From assembly GCA_014058105.1 (NCBI GenBank), contig JACGCM010001948.1, positions 4,712,001-4,776,000 on the forward strand: a DNA stretch of 64,000 nucleotides. The letters run 5' to 3'. A program made the translations under genes and the position numbers. Each line of letters begins with the position of its first letter. The stretch's first letter is position 1. Below, one piece after another: positions 41,590 through 52,740 of the stretch. The DNA comes from Kingdonia uniflora. Lineage: Eukaryota; Streptophyta; Magnoliopsida; Ranunculales; Circaeasteraceae. The notes beneath the pieces are model-generated. The model did no database searches. It saw only the letters and a program-made list of their open reading frames with translations, and was not told where the DNA came from.

Positions 41590-41715
41590 ACAAAATGAAC
41601 ATACAAAATGGCAGCATTGTACAAAATGGACAAAATAAATATACAAAATGGACATACAAAAGGCATCATTGCACAAAATGAACAAAATGGATATACAAAA
41701 TAGACATACAAAATG
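41590..41715 (+). repeat. ACAAAATGG-type minisatellite
   Basis: Repeated words ACAAAATGGACA, TACAAAATGG and ACAAAATGAACA occur about every 10-22 bp. Both strands stay open through the repeat, which explains the long meaningless frames there. Confidence 0.75.
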
Positions 41716-42042
41716 GTTTATACAGATCAACAAAATTAAAGATAGTCTGAAATACGAATCTTAAGATAACGTAAACCAACATAGTCCAAAATAGCAAATA
41801 ATCGAACGTCAACATAGTCTATAAACTCTGAGAAAACAAGATAATCCAAAATAGCAGACCCTGAAGGGTCATATGAAACAAACAAAAATGAGAATATACT
41901 TTCAACCCCAGATTAGTTACCAGATGCCAGATTAGTTTCTCTGAATATGTTCTTGCCTCGAAATCCCTTAAGAATGCCAATAATGTGTTTGATCTTATAA
42001 ATGTCATGCTCAGTTATCCATGTGGGTCTTACAGATCCCTCT

Positions 42043-42517
42043 TGTAATGATGTGTTTTTCGGGAGGATAATCTTCGCCAATACTTTTAGTAAGGATGGTG
42101 CAATAATAAGCTTAAACGAATAAGATTTTACGTGGAAACTTAATAAAGGCTAAGAAAAACTACGACCTTGAGGAGGATTTTGATGTAAAATCTAATAGTT
42201 TGTTAATTATTACAATTTTTTAGGTGATAGTACAGTAAGGAATAATGAATAGTGAAGTTGCAGATCTGAATAACATATTCTTTGTCTGTATTTATAGTAG
42301 ATGCAGGCAGTTTACAAAAAGAAAAACAGTTTCCTATTTCGGGGGTAGTGGGCGAATTTCGCAAATCTCCAACGACTCTCTTTGACCATGCACAACAGCT
42401 ACTTTTAGTAGGTCGAGAACTCTTGGTTGTAGACGTGGTATCTTCTCGAGTGTTGGGCTGTCTTCGATTATGTTATGTTGGTTTATCCTTGTCGAATTTG
42501 GGAAATATGCTACTACA
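42043..42517 (-). repeat. 3' LTR of the deleted Ty3/gypsy element
   Basis: It is 475 bp with TG...CA ends and minus-strand TATA CTACTATAAATACAG at 42287-42301. Immediately to its right, on the minus strand, lies GAGAATGGGGCGAT, which fits a polypurine tract. Confidence 0.88.
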
Positions 42518-43157
42518 ATCGCCCCATTCTCGACATAAGTACTTGTGGTTGTGTCGAGGAGAAATTGGAAGTTGAAGAACTTTTTGAATGTTACACAACT
42601 CTTTATTTTGTCATTTTTGAGGTCAAAGTCAAGTGAATCTGGTCATGTTTTTCCCGATGAGCATTTAATGCAGAATATTGGACTGTGTAACTGGAAGATG
42701 AGGTTATAAATAGATGGTAAAAGAAGGATTTGTTCGGTGGTTGAATGGTTTGGAAGCCGTGATGGTAAAGATGTCGCCCCAGGCGTGTCGTAGTAAGTGC
42801 TTAGAGGGTACTGACGGTAATTGTAGCGACGATACAGAGGTAAAGTTTGGTGGTAAGTCTCCGTTGTTGTTTTATTTTGTACCAGTGGTCATGATGGTTG
42901 GGATAATTGAGGGAGGTGGAGGTAGGGAGCGTTTACACGCAGTGTATCTATTGGAATTAGTGTCAGTTGCTGTTGTAAAAGGTTGTGGAGTTCATCAAAT
43001 GCTCAGAGAAGTGTTCACTGCCCATATTTAAGATGATGAAGCGAAGGTTGGTTTAGCGTCTCGTGGATCTAGTTAACCCAAAGAACTTCTTGCAATTTTC
43101 TGTTGCTGCCTTTCTGCACATACATTTATGTTGAAGATCGTCAAATAAAATTAGAAA
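42518..43157. other. Unassigned internal region next to the 3' LTR
   Basis: A plus-strand frame of 105 codons (42714-43031, starting MVKEGFVRWLNGLEAVMVKM) lies antisense to the element. Its composition is Val/Gly-rich and no family is recognised. It may be a remnant of an antisense ORF, as in the first element, or chance. Confidence 0.3.
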
Positions 43158-44428
43158 TTAGAAATTTATGTTGAAGATCTTCCCGAGAATATGGAGAATA
43201 GTAAATAAGGAAATGTGTTTAGGTAATGAGAAAATAAAAATGGTTTGGAGGTTGTTGTAGTAATCTTCACGCTTCAAGCTTTTGCAGATCATATCATCGA
43301 TGTATACCTCCATGATTTTGCCTAAATAATTTTTGAACAATTTTGTGACAAGCCGTTGGTTAGTGGTTCCTGCATTCTTCGGCCCAAAAGGCATTACTGT
43401 GTAACAGTAAAGACCTTTTTTTGTAACAAAAGTTGTTTTTTCTTGATCTTCTTTGGCGAAAGGAACCTGATTGTAACCAGAAGCTGCATCCATCATTGAA
43501 AGAAGTTTGTACCCTGCGACAGAGTCGAGGAGTTGCAGGATCAGTAGGAGAGGAAAGTTATCTTTTGGGGTAAACTTGTTGGGTTCTGATAAATCAGCAC
43601 AAACTCTGATTTTCCTATTTTCCTTTGGGACCGCTACTATGTTAGAAACCCATTTTGGATACTTTGCTTCCCTGATAAATCCTACACGAAAGAGTTTGTC
43701 AATTTCCTCATAACGACTTCGCGAAGGCATGGAGCTAGATTTTAACGTTTTTGTACAACTGCTTTACTGTCTGGAAGGAGGTTGAGCTTGTGACATGCGA
43801 TCGAAGGATTAATTATGGGCATCTCTTGGAAAGACTAGTAAAGATGTCGACATTTTTCTTCAGGAGCTGGATCATGGTTTCTTTTTCATCGGATGACAGC
43901 TTGGAGCCAATGAAGGTGTTACGCTCGGGCCTATCGAGTTCAATGGGATCTACTACCTCAGTATCATGTTGTTCTAATGTGGGGGTGTTTTCTACTGTAG
44001 TTGTTATGCCTTGAGAAGTTTTGCTGCATAAGAGTTGGTTATGGTATTTACGTACATACGTAAAACTGCTTGAATGCCTTTAATCTTATAGACTCCGTGA
44101 TTTATTGGAAATCTTAATGCTAGATGATATGTCGAAGGTACTGTATTAATCGAATGCAGCCAACTCCATCCTAAAATACCCAAGTACTTGGACTCATCAT
44201 CGATGACCACTAATTTAACAAAAGTGGTTTCGATCCCACTTGAACTGGTAGGGTGATTTCTCCTGTGGTCAATTCTTTTAAACCGTTAAAACATGTGATT
44301 GTGGTTGTCGAAGCTTTCACCGAATCTTTGAGTCCCAGAACTTTAATTGCCCTCCTGAACAGAACATCTGTGGTACTTCTTGTATCGACAAGAAGCGTAT
44401 ATAGATAGTTTTGTCCTATTTTGAGCAT
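43158..44428 (-). pseudogene. Protease and reverse transcriptase remnant of the deleted Ty3/gypsy element
   Basis: 44428-44210 encodes a protease-like LYTLLVDTRSTTDVLF, in which the D-T/S-G reads D-T-R. 44210-44004 continues with GWSWLHSINTVPSTYHLALR, typical of the protease-RT linker. 43730-43158 encodes RT: FIREAKYPKWVSNIVAVPKE, VCADLSEPNKFTPKDNFPLL, SGYNQVPFAKEDQEKTTFV, GLYCYTVMPFGPKNAGTTNQ and the catalytic YIDDM. It then loses homology at about 43230. The catalytic aspartates are kept although the element is deleted. Confidence 0.85.
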
Positions 44429-45203
44429 AATGACCAGAGGGTCATCATGAGGATACTTAACATGGCTGGTATCACAATCCTTGAAGGTAATATGGTATGG
44501 GCGCTTTGATTTGCTCGAGCTGGGGAGAAGTTTTGTTGATTTGTCTTAAGATGTCATTTTGTAACAAGATGTAATTCGGTCGTCTTGTTTTCTTTTCTTT
44601 CCTTTCTCAATTTTGATCATGTAAAGATGGTGAGCTTGCCCTTGGCCTTGCTCTTGATCAACGTCTTTTTTTTTGTTTCGTCTTCGAGGAACTTTTGTAT
44701 GTCGACTACATAATTATGAAGTCTTCCAGCTAATAGAATGCGATAAAATTTTGAATAAGAGAGTAGCAGTTGTCAGTTTCATAACTATGCACGTTGTGAT
44801 ACTAACATAAAGGTTTGTTGGGGATATCAGAAATTGTTTGTGTTGCCCGATAGAACTCATCTTCCTTTATCGTTGGTAAGATAGCGGAGAGAGTTGCTGT
44901 CATTAGATGTAGAACTAGGACAGATCTGTCTGGTCTTCCGTCCCTTCTTCTAGTGTTGTCGGTGTTTCTTTCGCGTTGCTTGGGTACTTCGGTAGTGATT
45001 AAATTTTGGGGTGGAGATGAAAATGTTTTACGAGAATGGATGACAGAGGAGCTTTTTATCTTATTCTTCTTAGATCATTCTAATTCGATGTAATTATTAA
45101 CAACATCAATCATATCTCTCACCATTCTGGGCTTGTGCAAGGTAAGCTCTTCTCGAACTTTGGAGTCGATATGCAGGGCTGAGGTGAATGCTGGAACGAC
45201 AAT

Positions 45204-46250
45204 TTAGGAATCCGAGTTCCCAATTTTTCGTGTTTCCTGCAAAAAATGCTTGAGAAAGCTTGCCAAGGTTTCTTTTGCACCTTGCTCGAAGAAGAACAAA
45301 GAATCTACAATTATCTCTCGCTCCTTAGCATGAGCATAATTTGAATCGAAAAAACATTGTAACTGGATGAATGTGGTGATGGAGCCTTCAGGGATAGTAT
45401 GGAACCATCTGAGCGGTTCTTCTTTCAGGCTCATGTTGAATAATCTGCATAACATGTGGTCGAGTTTGGAGTACAATCCAACTACGACTTTGAAGTGTCG
45501 GACGTGAGTAAGAGGGTCAGTAAGGCCTGCATACTGAACAAATTTTGACATGTAGAAATTATTTGGAATGGGCATAACTTTGAGATGAGGAGAAATGGGA
45601 TTGGTCTCGATTCTATTGAGAGCGAACCTTTGGCCTGGGATATCAGAGTTTATGGCTTAGATCCTATTGTTTAGATCGTCCAAGATGATAAATTATGGCG
45701 GAGGAATTGGTACAGCTACAACATGTGGATCAAAGTTTCCCTGTCCAGGTCCCAATCAATTTCTGATTGGTCATCTTTCTGGTGGTGGTGGAGTTTGATG
45801 CGCGCGTTTACTTCCTTGAGTTGTCGATGCTGAGGATATAAGTCTAAAATGTTGAGAAACCTTATCTATATTTCTGGATCTGGATCGAGAAGTTCGTACT
45901 CGTTCCTCTCTTAGATGGTTCTCTCTTTGGGATGCCCTGGAGCGGCGATCACTTCAGGCTTGAGGAGGCAACATTTGACGGCTAGTAAGTCAATCCTGAG
46001 TTCTTCGTAAATTCTCCATTTCTTTCTGATGTATCTGACTCTGTTAGTCCAAGGCCTTTCTCCTTTCGTCTCTTTCAACTTGAGGAGCTTGGGCGTGAAT
46101 GCGCAAAACTTCCAACCTCTGGACTCGGTCAGATTCCATTTGTCTCTGTAGTTCGATCACTACACTGTACAGGTCAGCTATTTTTAGTATCGGGTTGATA
46201 TCATGGTTCCTCAGCGTACTAGAATGGCTTCGGAGATTCATATTTGTCAT
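45204..46250 (-). pseudogene. gag remnant of the deleted Ty3/gypsy element
   Basis: The frame 46250-46044 encodes a charged N-terminal segment (MTNMNLRSHSSTLRNHDINP, then a helical QRQMESDRVQRLE). After broken frames, 45575-45204 encodes the capsid core (MPIPNNFYMSKFVQYAGLTD, DPLTHVRHFK, EPLRWFHTIPEGSITTFIQL, FFEQGAKETLASFLKHF), the conserved retrotransposon gag pattern. Stops separate the pieces. Confidence 0.75.
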
Positions 46251-46294
46251 CGGATTATTTTTAGATCAGAGGTGGTAACGAAAAATGTGGCATT

Positions 46295-46311
46295 CTCACA
46301 GACGGCGCCAA
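46295..46311 (-). other. Primer binding site of TGGCGCC type
   Basis: On the minus strand TTGGCGCCGTCTGTGAG starts one to two bases after the 5' LTR. This word is common in Tat and Athila type plant elements. Confidence 0.75.
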
Positions 46312-46312
46312 T

Positions 46313-46787
46313 TGTAATGGCACATTTTCTAGGAGGATAATCTTCGCCAATACTTTTAGTAAGGATGATGCAATAATAAGTTTAAACGAATAAAATTTTA
46401 TGTGGAAACTCAGAAAAGGCTGAGAAAAACCATGACCTCGAGGAGAATTTTGATGTAAAATCCAATAGTTTGCTAGTTATTACAATTTATTGGGTGATAG
46501 TACAGTAAGGAAGAATGAATAGTAAAGTCATGGATTTGAATAACCTATTCTCTGCCTGTATTTATAGTAGATACAAGCAGTTTACAAAAAGAAAAACAGT
46601 TTCCTATTTCGAGGGTAGTGGGCGAACTTCGCGGATCTCCAACGGCTCTCTTTGATCATGTACAATGGCTACTTTTAGTAGGTCGAGGACTCGTGGTTGT
46701 AGACGTGGCATCTTCTTGAGTATTGGGCTCTCTTCGACTATGCTATGCTGGCTTATCCTTGTCGAATCTGGGAAATATGCTACTACA
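46313..46787 (-). repeat. 5' LTR of the deleted Ty3/gypsy element
   Basis: It is 475 bp and the same length as its partner. The minus-strand TATA word is at 46557-46571. On the minus strand it ends CATTACA and is followed by a TTGGCGCCGTCTGTGAGA primer site (46295-46311). Confidence 0.88.
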
Positions 46788-47585
46788 CCTCCGTCATCAT
46801 AGCACCTAATTTAGAGTCAGATCCCACTTGAAACTTCATGCATGGCATGGCCAGACAATGCTGCAATCCCACCATAAACTTAATGGGCTTCAATTGGTGA
46901 CTCAGCATAAACAAGGGACCCCAAATGAACTCCAACCAATTACATTGCACATAGGACCTACATCATTTGGTTATTATCATTCTACACCATAAAGCTCTTG
47001 TTCAAGTAATGGCATTGACCATCTTCGTCAAATGTTAGCGAATCTCAATGCATCCGCTTCCATGTCCACTGATAATATATCATTTTCGCATCTTCAACTT
47101 CATGGTCGACCTGAGTAAATAATCCAGGACCCTCTTGCCACCAGCTCATGTGAATAGTATATACACTACTTTTTCATCTTATCCATTGTTACCTGCCTAG
47201 ATCATTCCCATTTGTTTTCATTAATGTTCCATTTTCAGCATCTCCCACTTACACCTTATCATCTATCCTTCATGTCCCAACGCTTCGCAACCAATCTTCT
47301 ACCCATTAACTATATTACTAAGATTTTAAGCTATATTGTAACAATAACTTCTGCCCATCTCATTGTTGCATTGCACCTTTCACGACCTAACTACAACTAA
47401 AATAACAACTTCTATTTTCCCAACAACAACAACCTATCATCGCTTACGTTGCAAACACTGCATCATTATAGCCACTCAATCTCACACCGCATGTCACAAT
47501 CAAAATATGCAAATTATTGTGTCTTTAACAATGCATTACTCTTAAAAGGTATATTTACACACGAAAATTTATCCAAGAATATACC
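46788..47585. other. Unassigned sequence between LTR elements
   Basis: C/T- and A/C-rich with no stable reading frame and no recognised repeat. It is part of whatever the nested LTR elements inserted into. Confidence 0.35.
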
Positions 47586-48175
47586 TGTTGTAGTGGCTTA
47601 TTCTGCATCTCAAGCTCAAGCCTCGTCTTCGACCATCATACATTCACCGACCTCGTTAACATATAAGTGGCATATTTATGGCATACTACGGAACAACTAC
47701 AAAAAGGTCTACTCATCATTTTCGACCTCTACATCAACAATTCGATTCAACAAGCACTCCGTCATTAATGAGACCGTTACAAGACAGAAAGATCAGACTG
47801 TTACACAATCAGTTCAAGGACTATCAAATCCATATTGTAACGTCAATCATTAAGAATAGTAATGGTCGTCAAACGATTATATTATAAGACCTATAAATAA
47901 GACCAGAGAACTACAAATCAAGATATATGAAATTCCGCATATGAATTTCTACCCAGAAACTTTGCACAAAAACTATTTAGAACATCCTTTGTAATAGCTA
48001 GTAATCATCAATAAGATCTCTCTCTTTCTAAATCCTCAAGAAAGGTCATGGTTTTTTACCTATTCAAAGGTTTTCTACGCTAAACTTCGTATTAACAGTT
48101 ACTTATTGTTCACTAACATTCTGATTATCATTGGTGTAAGAGGCTAAGTTCGAAATACGAAATTAGGCTATTACA
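47586..48175 (+). repeat. Solo or truncated LTR, same family as 13889-14486
   Basis: It shares the TATA block ATTATATTATAAGACCTATA (47876-47895), the TTTTCTACGCTAAA block (48070-48083) and the AGGCTATTACA terminus (48165-48175) with the LTR upstream of RAD23. The 5' boundary at TGTTGTAG is tentative. No flanking duplication or internal region was found. Confidence 0.65.
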
Positions 48176-48676
48176 CCTGTGTTACTCATAATTTCTACCC
48201 TCTAAACCCCAATAAAAATCGATTCTTTACAACCCCTTTGGACAGATAAAACCACAAATGCCTGTAACAAAACAAACCCAAACACATAAGCAAAATCATA
48301 AATTACATATTATAACATAGAATTACAAACTCAAATTAGGTGAAATTGCAACATTACCTATTGAATCACGAGGCAAAGAAGGTATAAATCAATGAATCAA
48401 ACCAAATTCAAACACTAATTGAAGATGGGAGCAAGATCAAGAGGAGAAAATGATTAAGATGAGGTTATAGTTTTAAGGTCTAGAGAGGAGAAGGGCAATC
48501 TTGGCACAAAAGAGCTTGATTAAAAAAAAAAAAAACCTTCTCTCAAGTGCTGACAAATATTTACTGAAAAAGTGAGTTTGAATTTTTTTTCAGCAGCAAA
48601 AAAAACACCAAACCCACTGTTGAATTTTTTTTCAGCTACTGAAAAAATATTCAGCAGTGAAACAAATACCACCTTA

Positions 48677-49066
48677 GTCTCTTGGTTGGTCCAGACTTTA
48701 GAACCGAGAGGAGATGATGATGATAATGAAGAGGGACATATGAGATTGTGATGTCTATTGATGGTTAGATTAAACCTGCATTTGGTCTCATCTATTGATA
48801 AAGGATTAGGATCAAGTTATCTTTTGGAGATCTAATCCGTTAACATCTCCATCTCCATCTTTGGCTAGAAATTAGTGTCAACATTCATTATTAATATGAT
48901 CGTTATATTTTATGCATAATTTATTTAGGTGTAAGTAACCTACTGAAAAGATTGGCTAACCAAAACCCTAATGTGTAATGTAATGCTTTGGTCATACTGA
49001 ATTGATGGAGATAATACATTGCTATCTTTTATTTTTAGGTGTAATTAGTTAAGCATATGTTACCTT
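48677..49066. other. A/T-rich spacer
   Basis: No gene or repeat is recognised between two TTA-flanked elements. Confidence 0.35.
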
Positions 49067-49069
49067 TTA

Positions 49070-49599
49070 GAGCATCCATAGCAGTAGGGTGGGTGAATTC
49101 CCCCAAAATCTAGGTGAATTCAATCGACCATAATCCACCATACAGCAGTTAGCCAAAAAATCAAGGTGAATATTAGCCACTATAGTTCAGAACTGCGGGG
49201 TACAACCTACGTCCCAGATTAAACCACGTGTCACAAATTCAACGTCTAAAATGCCTAGAAGTTCAAAAGTGCGAGGGATGAGAACCAATTAAATGATGTC
49301 ATGTATCTGTTTTAAATTAATGAATTTAGGGGTTATATATGCCCCGCAGTTCTGAACTACGGGGCATGAGAGCCTCTTAAATCTTGACAAGTGTCATCGT
49401 GTAATTGGTTTATTGTCATCTGCAGGGCATCAATCCACCCAAAATCCACCCAGAGGGTGGTGAGACCACCTTAAAGGTGCGTTTGGGGTGAACAGCTCAG
49501 CCAATCCACCTAGCTGCAGTGGGTGGATTGAAGGTGAGCAAGGTGAAAGATGTAATCCACCTTGCCACATCATCCTTCACCTAGTTCTTGCAGATGCTC
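49070..49599. mobile_element. PIF/Harbinger-type MITE (530 bp) with a palindromic insert
   Basis: TTA at 49067-49069 and 49600-49602 flanks inverted termini GAGCATCCATAGCAGTAGGG and GAGCATCTGCAAGAACTAGG (complement of the right end). There is no coding capacity. Inside, TTCAGAACTGCGGGG (49187-49200) and its inverse within TGCCCCGCAGTTCTGAACTA (49339 on) suggest a second, nested short element of about 175 bp. Confidence 0.8.
49339..49367. repeat. Perfect palindrome inside the MITE
   Basis: GCCCCGCAGTTCTGAACTAC followed by GGGGC forms a near-perfect 25-bp hairpin (GCCCCG arm, inner AGTTC/GAACT arm). The half at 49186-49202 is its inverted partner. Confidence 0.7.
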
Positions 49600-49602
49600 T
49601 TA

Positions 49603-50330
49603 GGCACTATAGATATAGTTAATGATATTGGTACCTCGACTATGTGAACGTACTATTTTAATGACGTTTCGAGCAATACAAACCATAGTGGACAAAATTT
49701 TCCAAATAAAACTCATAAGTAATAACACCTTGTAGTCAACTACATCGCCGTTTTTGCGACTATATCAACCTAAGTTACGGTAGTCTCCAACCCCTTTAAG
49801 CAACTAACAATTAAGGCTCCCAAACTTTAAAGACTACAACATATCTTCTAACCATCTTGTGTGCACCCTTTGGACAAAAAAAAAACATTTTGATCGTCTC
49901 TCCAAAATCATTCTCGTTTTTTTTTTCTTCATCTCCATGATACTCCCCATCTAACAGATCTCTCAATGCTCTTCCTGTTCTTTCATTCTTCTTCCCTTCA
50001 TGTTATGTTTGTTTTTTGGTCAAGGGTGAGAAAAGATGTGATCTTTTGGAAACTTCTCACCCTTGACATGTTTTTTTTTTTGTTTTTTGTTTATTATAAA
50101 AGTTGGCATTCTCTCCAGAAAAAATGAAAACTGGAAGTTTGGCCTACCCCCCCCCCCCCCATGTGAAGTTTTTTTGGGTTGACTTTTAACTTCCAGTTTC
50201 CCTTTGACTTGGCTTTGACTGGTCGTTTCCCCGCTATACCGTGGTTTGGTCGTTTCCCACACCCGTGACCGGTTTAAGTGGGGTTCAACCCCAAAATACT
50301 CAAATCTGCCGAATAAAAACCCACCCAACG
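49603..50330. other. Intergenic, low complexity
   Basis: No gene is seen. It includes a run of about 14 C at 50147-50160 and purine/pyrimidine-biased stretches. Confidence 0.4.
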
Positions 50331-50692
50331 TCCCCCCCCTCTCTCCCTCATCTCTTTCCCTCTCCCTATCTCTCTCACTATCTCTTTATCTCTCTCTTTC
50401 TCTCCCCTTATCTCTCTACCTTTCCATCTCACCTCTCTCTCCCACCTCCCTTTCCCACCCTCATACAACTTTCTCTCTCTCTCCCTTATCACTCAACCTC
50501 TCCCCCTTACCTCTCTTTCTATTCCCTCTCTCTCCCATCCTCATACAATTTTATCTTTCTCTATCTCTCTCTTACCTTCTCTACCTCTACCTTTCTCTCT
50601 CCCCCTTATCCATCTCTCTCTCTTACCTCTATCACTATCTCTCTCTACAATGGTTATTTCTCCATCTCTCTCTCTCTCTCTCTCTATGTGGG
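50331..50692 (+). repeat. Polypyrimidine (CT-rich) tract, about 360 bp
   Basis: Almost uninterrupted C and T with scattered A, built of CTCTCT, CTCCC and TATCTCTCT words and ending in a pure (CT)n run at 50667-50684. Long frames on both strands here are artefacts of composition (Leu/Ser/Pro or Arg/Glu repeats). Confidence 0.9.
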
Positions 50693-50951
50693 TATGTTTC
50701 ACCATATACCCTATATATTTGGTATTTTGGTATGTGATTTGCACGTTTTAATTTTGTTTTTGCCTTAAACCACCATTTTAATTGTGTTGTTGCATTAATA
50801 TATGATGAATTAGAAAGGAAAATATAGTTTACATGTATTTTGATATTTTTGTGGAGAAACTTCTAATCTGTGGTCAAATTAGATGGTTCAGCCAAACAGA
50901 CTAGTGAGAAGTTGAAGTTAGAAGTCAGGATTTTAAGTACAAGTTCTAACC

Positions 50952-52740
50952 TAGGGATGGCAATGGGGCGGAGTTGGGCCGGGGGAGCTAATCCCATCTC
51001 CGCCCCGATCCCCGTTTAAGTTAAACGGGGATTCCCCGAATCCGTCCCACCTTACAAACCTTAATCCCATCCCCGCCCCATTTAACTAAAAAAAAATTCA
51101 CTGACGGAATTCCTCCCCGAGCGTAATGCAATGCAATCGTATAACCTTCTTGAAATGCCTCAATACACTTCTTAGCATCACTGACATTGATAATATCAGG
51201 AGCATTTTTACAGCAGAAATCTGCAAATGCATTAAAAAAATGTACCTCCTTATTCAGCTTTTTTTACTAGCTTCAGAAATTTCCTCAACTATTTTTACAA
51301 CCAGTATATCCTGACTGTAGATAATAGGGAAACCCAGTCGATCTTTTGCCTCTTCTAGGAAATTAATGATATCTAGCTCATCTGAAGGAAGAGGTGGACA
51401 AGATACCAGGCCTTCTAAGATGAAGGAAATGATAGCATCAGCCGCCGACTTAGAACTGAAAGAACCAATATAGAAATTAAATATATCATCATGATCATCT
51501 AGAGTTTTGCTTAAAATAAACGGTGAGTCCTCCCAGTACCTTAATGTAAAAATTTCAAAATCGAGCTCATTTGGGCCAAATATGCTTTTCTTAACCAATT
51601 CCGACTTGCAAGTTATAGTAAAAGCATCATAAGTAGTACTGAGTCTAAAAATGCTTTCCTTTAGACCATGTATCCTCATATTTTTATAGTTACAATTTCT
51701 GTCATTGCTCAAATCTGCAAGATTCCTTAATAAACTTTGATCTTGTACATTTACCCACAGCTCCTTCAAGTAACTCAAGAATAACTTTGATGGAATTGTT
51801 GCCAATTGCTTCATGTTGCATGTGTTGATGAGAGTTACCGTAGCCTCAAGAAGTAATACCGGATATTCTGCTTCAGTAATTCCAACCCCATAATAGGTAC
51901 TCGATAAAGAAATATACTTTGCAGGACTTCCTGAAGAAATACAAACCTATGGGATGTCAGGTCAAATTGATATATTAAACTATACAACTAAGATATCACA
52001 CAGGATTGGGGAACTAATACTCAATAACTGAAAGCTAATGAAGCTCATAAATACTCACATTAATTTGTCCATACAGAAACTCTGCAAAAACTTTGGCGCG
52101 CAACCAATGTTGTTGAGAGATCCAAAATGGCATTACAAGCAGCCATTGAAACTCATTTAACTCGGCAATTCAAAGCCTCCACTAAAGCCCTCAATATCTC
52201 ACTGTCCAAATAGATTCTCTCATTCATTTTGAAGGACAAAGAGCTGAGAAACCGATAACTTGGGAACATCGGACTAAAATTGAAGGATAATTTATGGTTG
52301 TTCAGAATAGAGAGAAGAATTACCTAATTCGATTCACGGAGTAGAGAGAGGGCATACCTGATTCTGAAGAATTGATTCAATTGAATGAGAAGAATTTGTC
52401 TGTTCAGAAGAATTCCCCAATTGCCATTTGCCATTAATTCTAAGCTGAGAAGAATTAATAATTCTAGGGTTTCAGTTGGGGAGGAGAGTGGAGACTGGAG
52501 AGACAGACGATGGGAGTTGAAAATGAGAGTAGGGTTATGAACTTGTGATCTAAATTCTTATATATAGGGGTATATTTGTAATTATAGTAAGATTTATCCC
52601 AAATCCACCCCGATCCCCGACGGATTTAGACAAGGTCATCCCATACCAGTCCCCATACCCGATATAGTCATCCCAAATCCTCTCCAAACGGGGCAGGGCG
52701 GGGCGGATCCCCACCGGTGTGGGGCAAATTGCCATCCCTA
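50952..52740 (-). mobile_element. hAT element with perfect 8-bp target duplication carrying a non-transposase gene fragment
   Basis: TTCTAACC occurs at 50944-50951 and 52741-52748. It flanks perfect termini TAGGGATGGCAA (left) and TTGCCATCCCTA (right), which are the Ac-like hAT consensus. The first and last 150 bp are G/C-rich and mutually inverted (GGGGCGG, CCCCGCCCC). The 1789-bp interior holds a minus-strand, intron-containing coding fragment (51100-52227) with no transposase motif. A non-autonomous hAT that has picked up host coding sequence fits best. Confidence 0.9.
51100..52227 (-). pseudogene. Spliced gene fragment of unknown function carried in the hAT element
   Basis: Exon 1 begins MNERIYLDSEILRALVEALN at 52227. 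It shifts frame near 52155, continues EFQWLLVMPFWISQQHWLRA and ends at a GTGAGT donor (52058). Exon 2 starts after an AG at 51947 (VCISSGSPAKYISLSSTYYG) and stays open for about 230 codons through ELWVNVQDQSLLRNLADLSN, YRKNMRIHGL-type and SPFILSKTLDDHDDIFNFYI segments to a TGA at 51254-51256. A +1 shift then restores about 50 further sensible residues (EVHFFNAFADFCCKNAPDII) to about 51100. The two or more frameshifts mark it as a pseudogene. The phase-0 intron indicates capture from genomic DNA rather than retroposition. I do not recognise the parent protein. Confidence 0.75.

Larger units (their letters stand above)
42043..46787 (-). mobile_element. Internally deleted Ty3/gypsy LTR retrotransposon with both LTRs
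   Basis: Two 475-bp LTRs (42043-42517 and 46313-46787) both run TGTAATG...CTACTACA. The flanking pentamers are CCTCT (42038-42042) and CCTCC (46788-46792), a target duplication with one change. On the minus strand the order is 5' LTR (46787-46313), primer site, gag, protease, RT and 3' LTR. RNase H and integrase are missing between RT (43158) and the 3' LTR, so this is an internal deletion. The LTRs differ at many sites, so the insertion is old. Confidence 0.92.
41359..48673. mobile_element. 7.3-kb TIR-bounded unit with TTA target duplication (Harbinger-like), carrying nested LTR elements
   Basis: TTA at 41356-41358 and 48674-48676 flank inverted termini AGTGGTGTTTGTTTTTCAAG (left) and GGTGGTATTTGTTTCACTGC (right, complement). 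Subterminal TTCAGTACT and TTCAGCAG words recur on both sides (41395-41465; 48540-48660). No transposase is visible. The interior is occupied by an LTR retrotransposon (42043-46787) and another LTR (47586-48175), which inserted later. The original element would therefore have been short, MITE-like or deleted. Confidence 0.65.

Noticed and set aside
41475..41733. Cys/Phe/Ile-rich minus-strand frames resembling a membrane protein
   Set aside because: They are translations of the ACAAAATGG minisatellite.
50241..50768. Overlapping Ser/Leu/Pro-rich frames of 163-175 codons
   Set aside because: They are pure artefacts of the polypyrimidine tract. Both frames and the opposite strand are open because the DNA lacks stop words.
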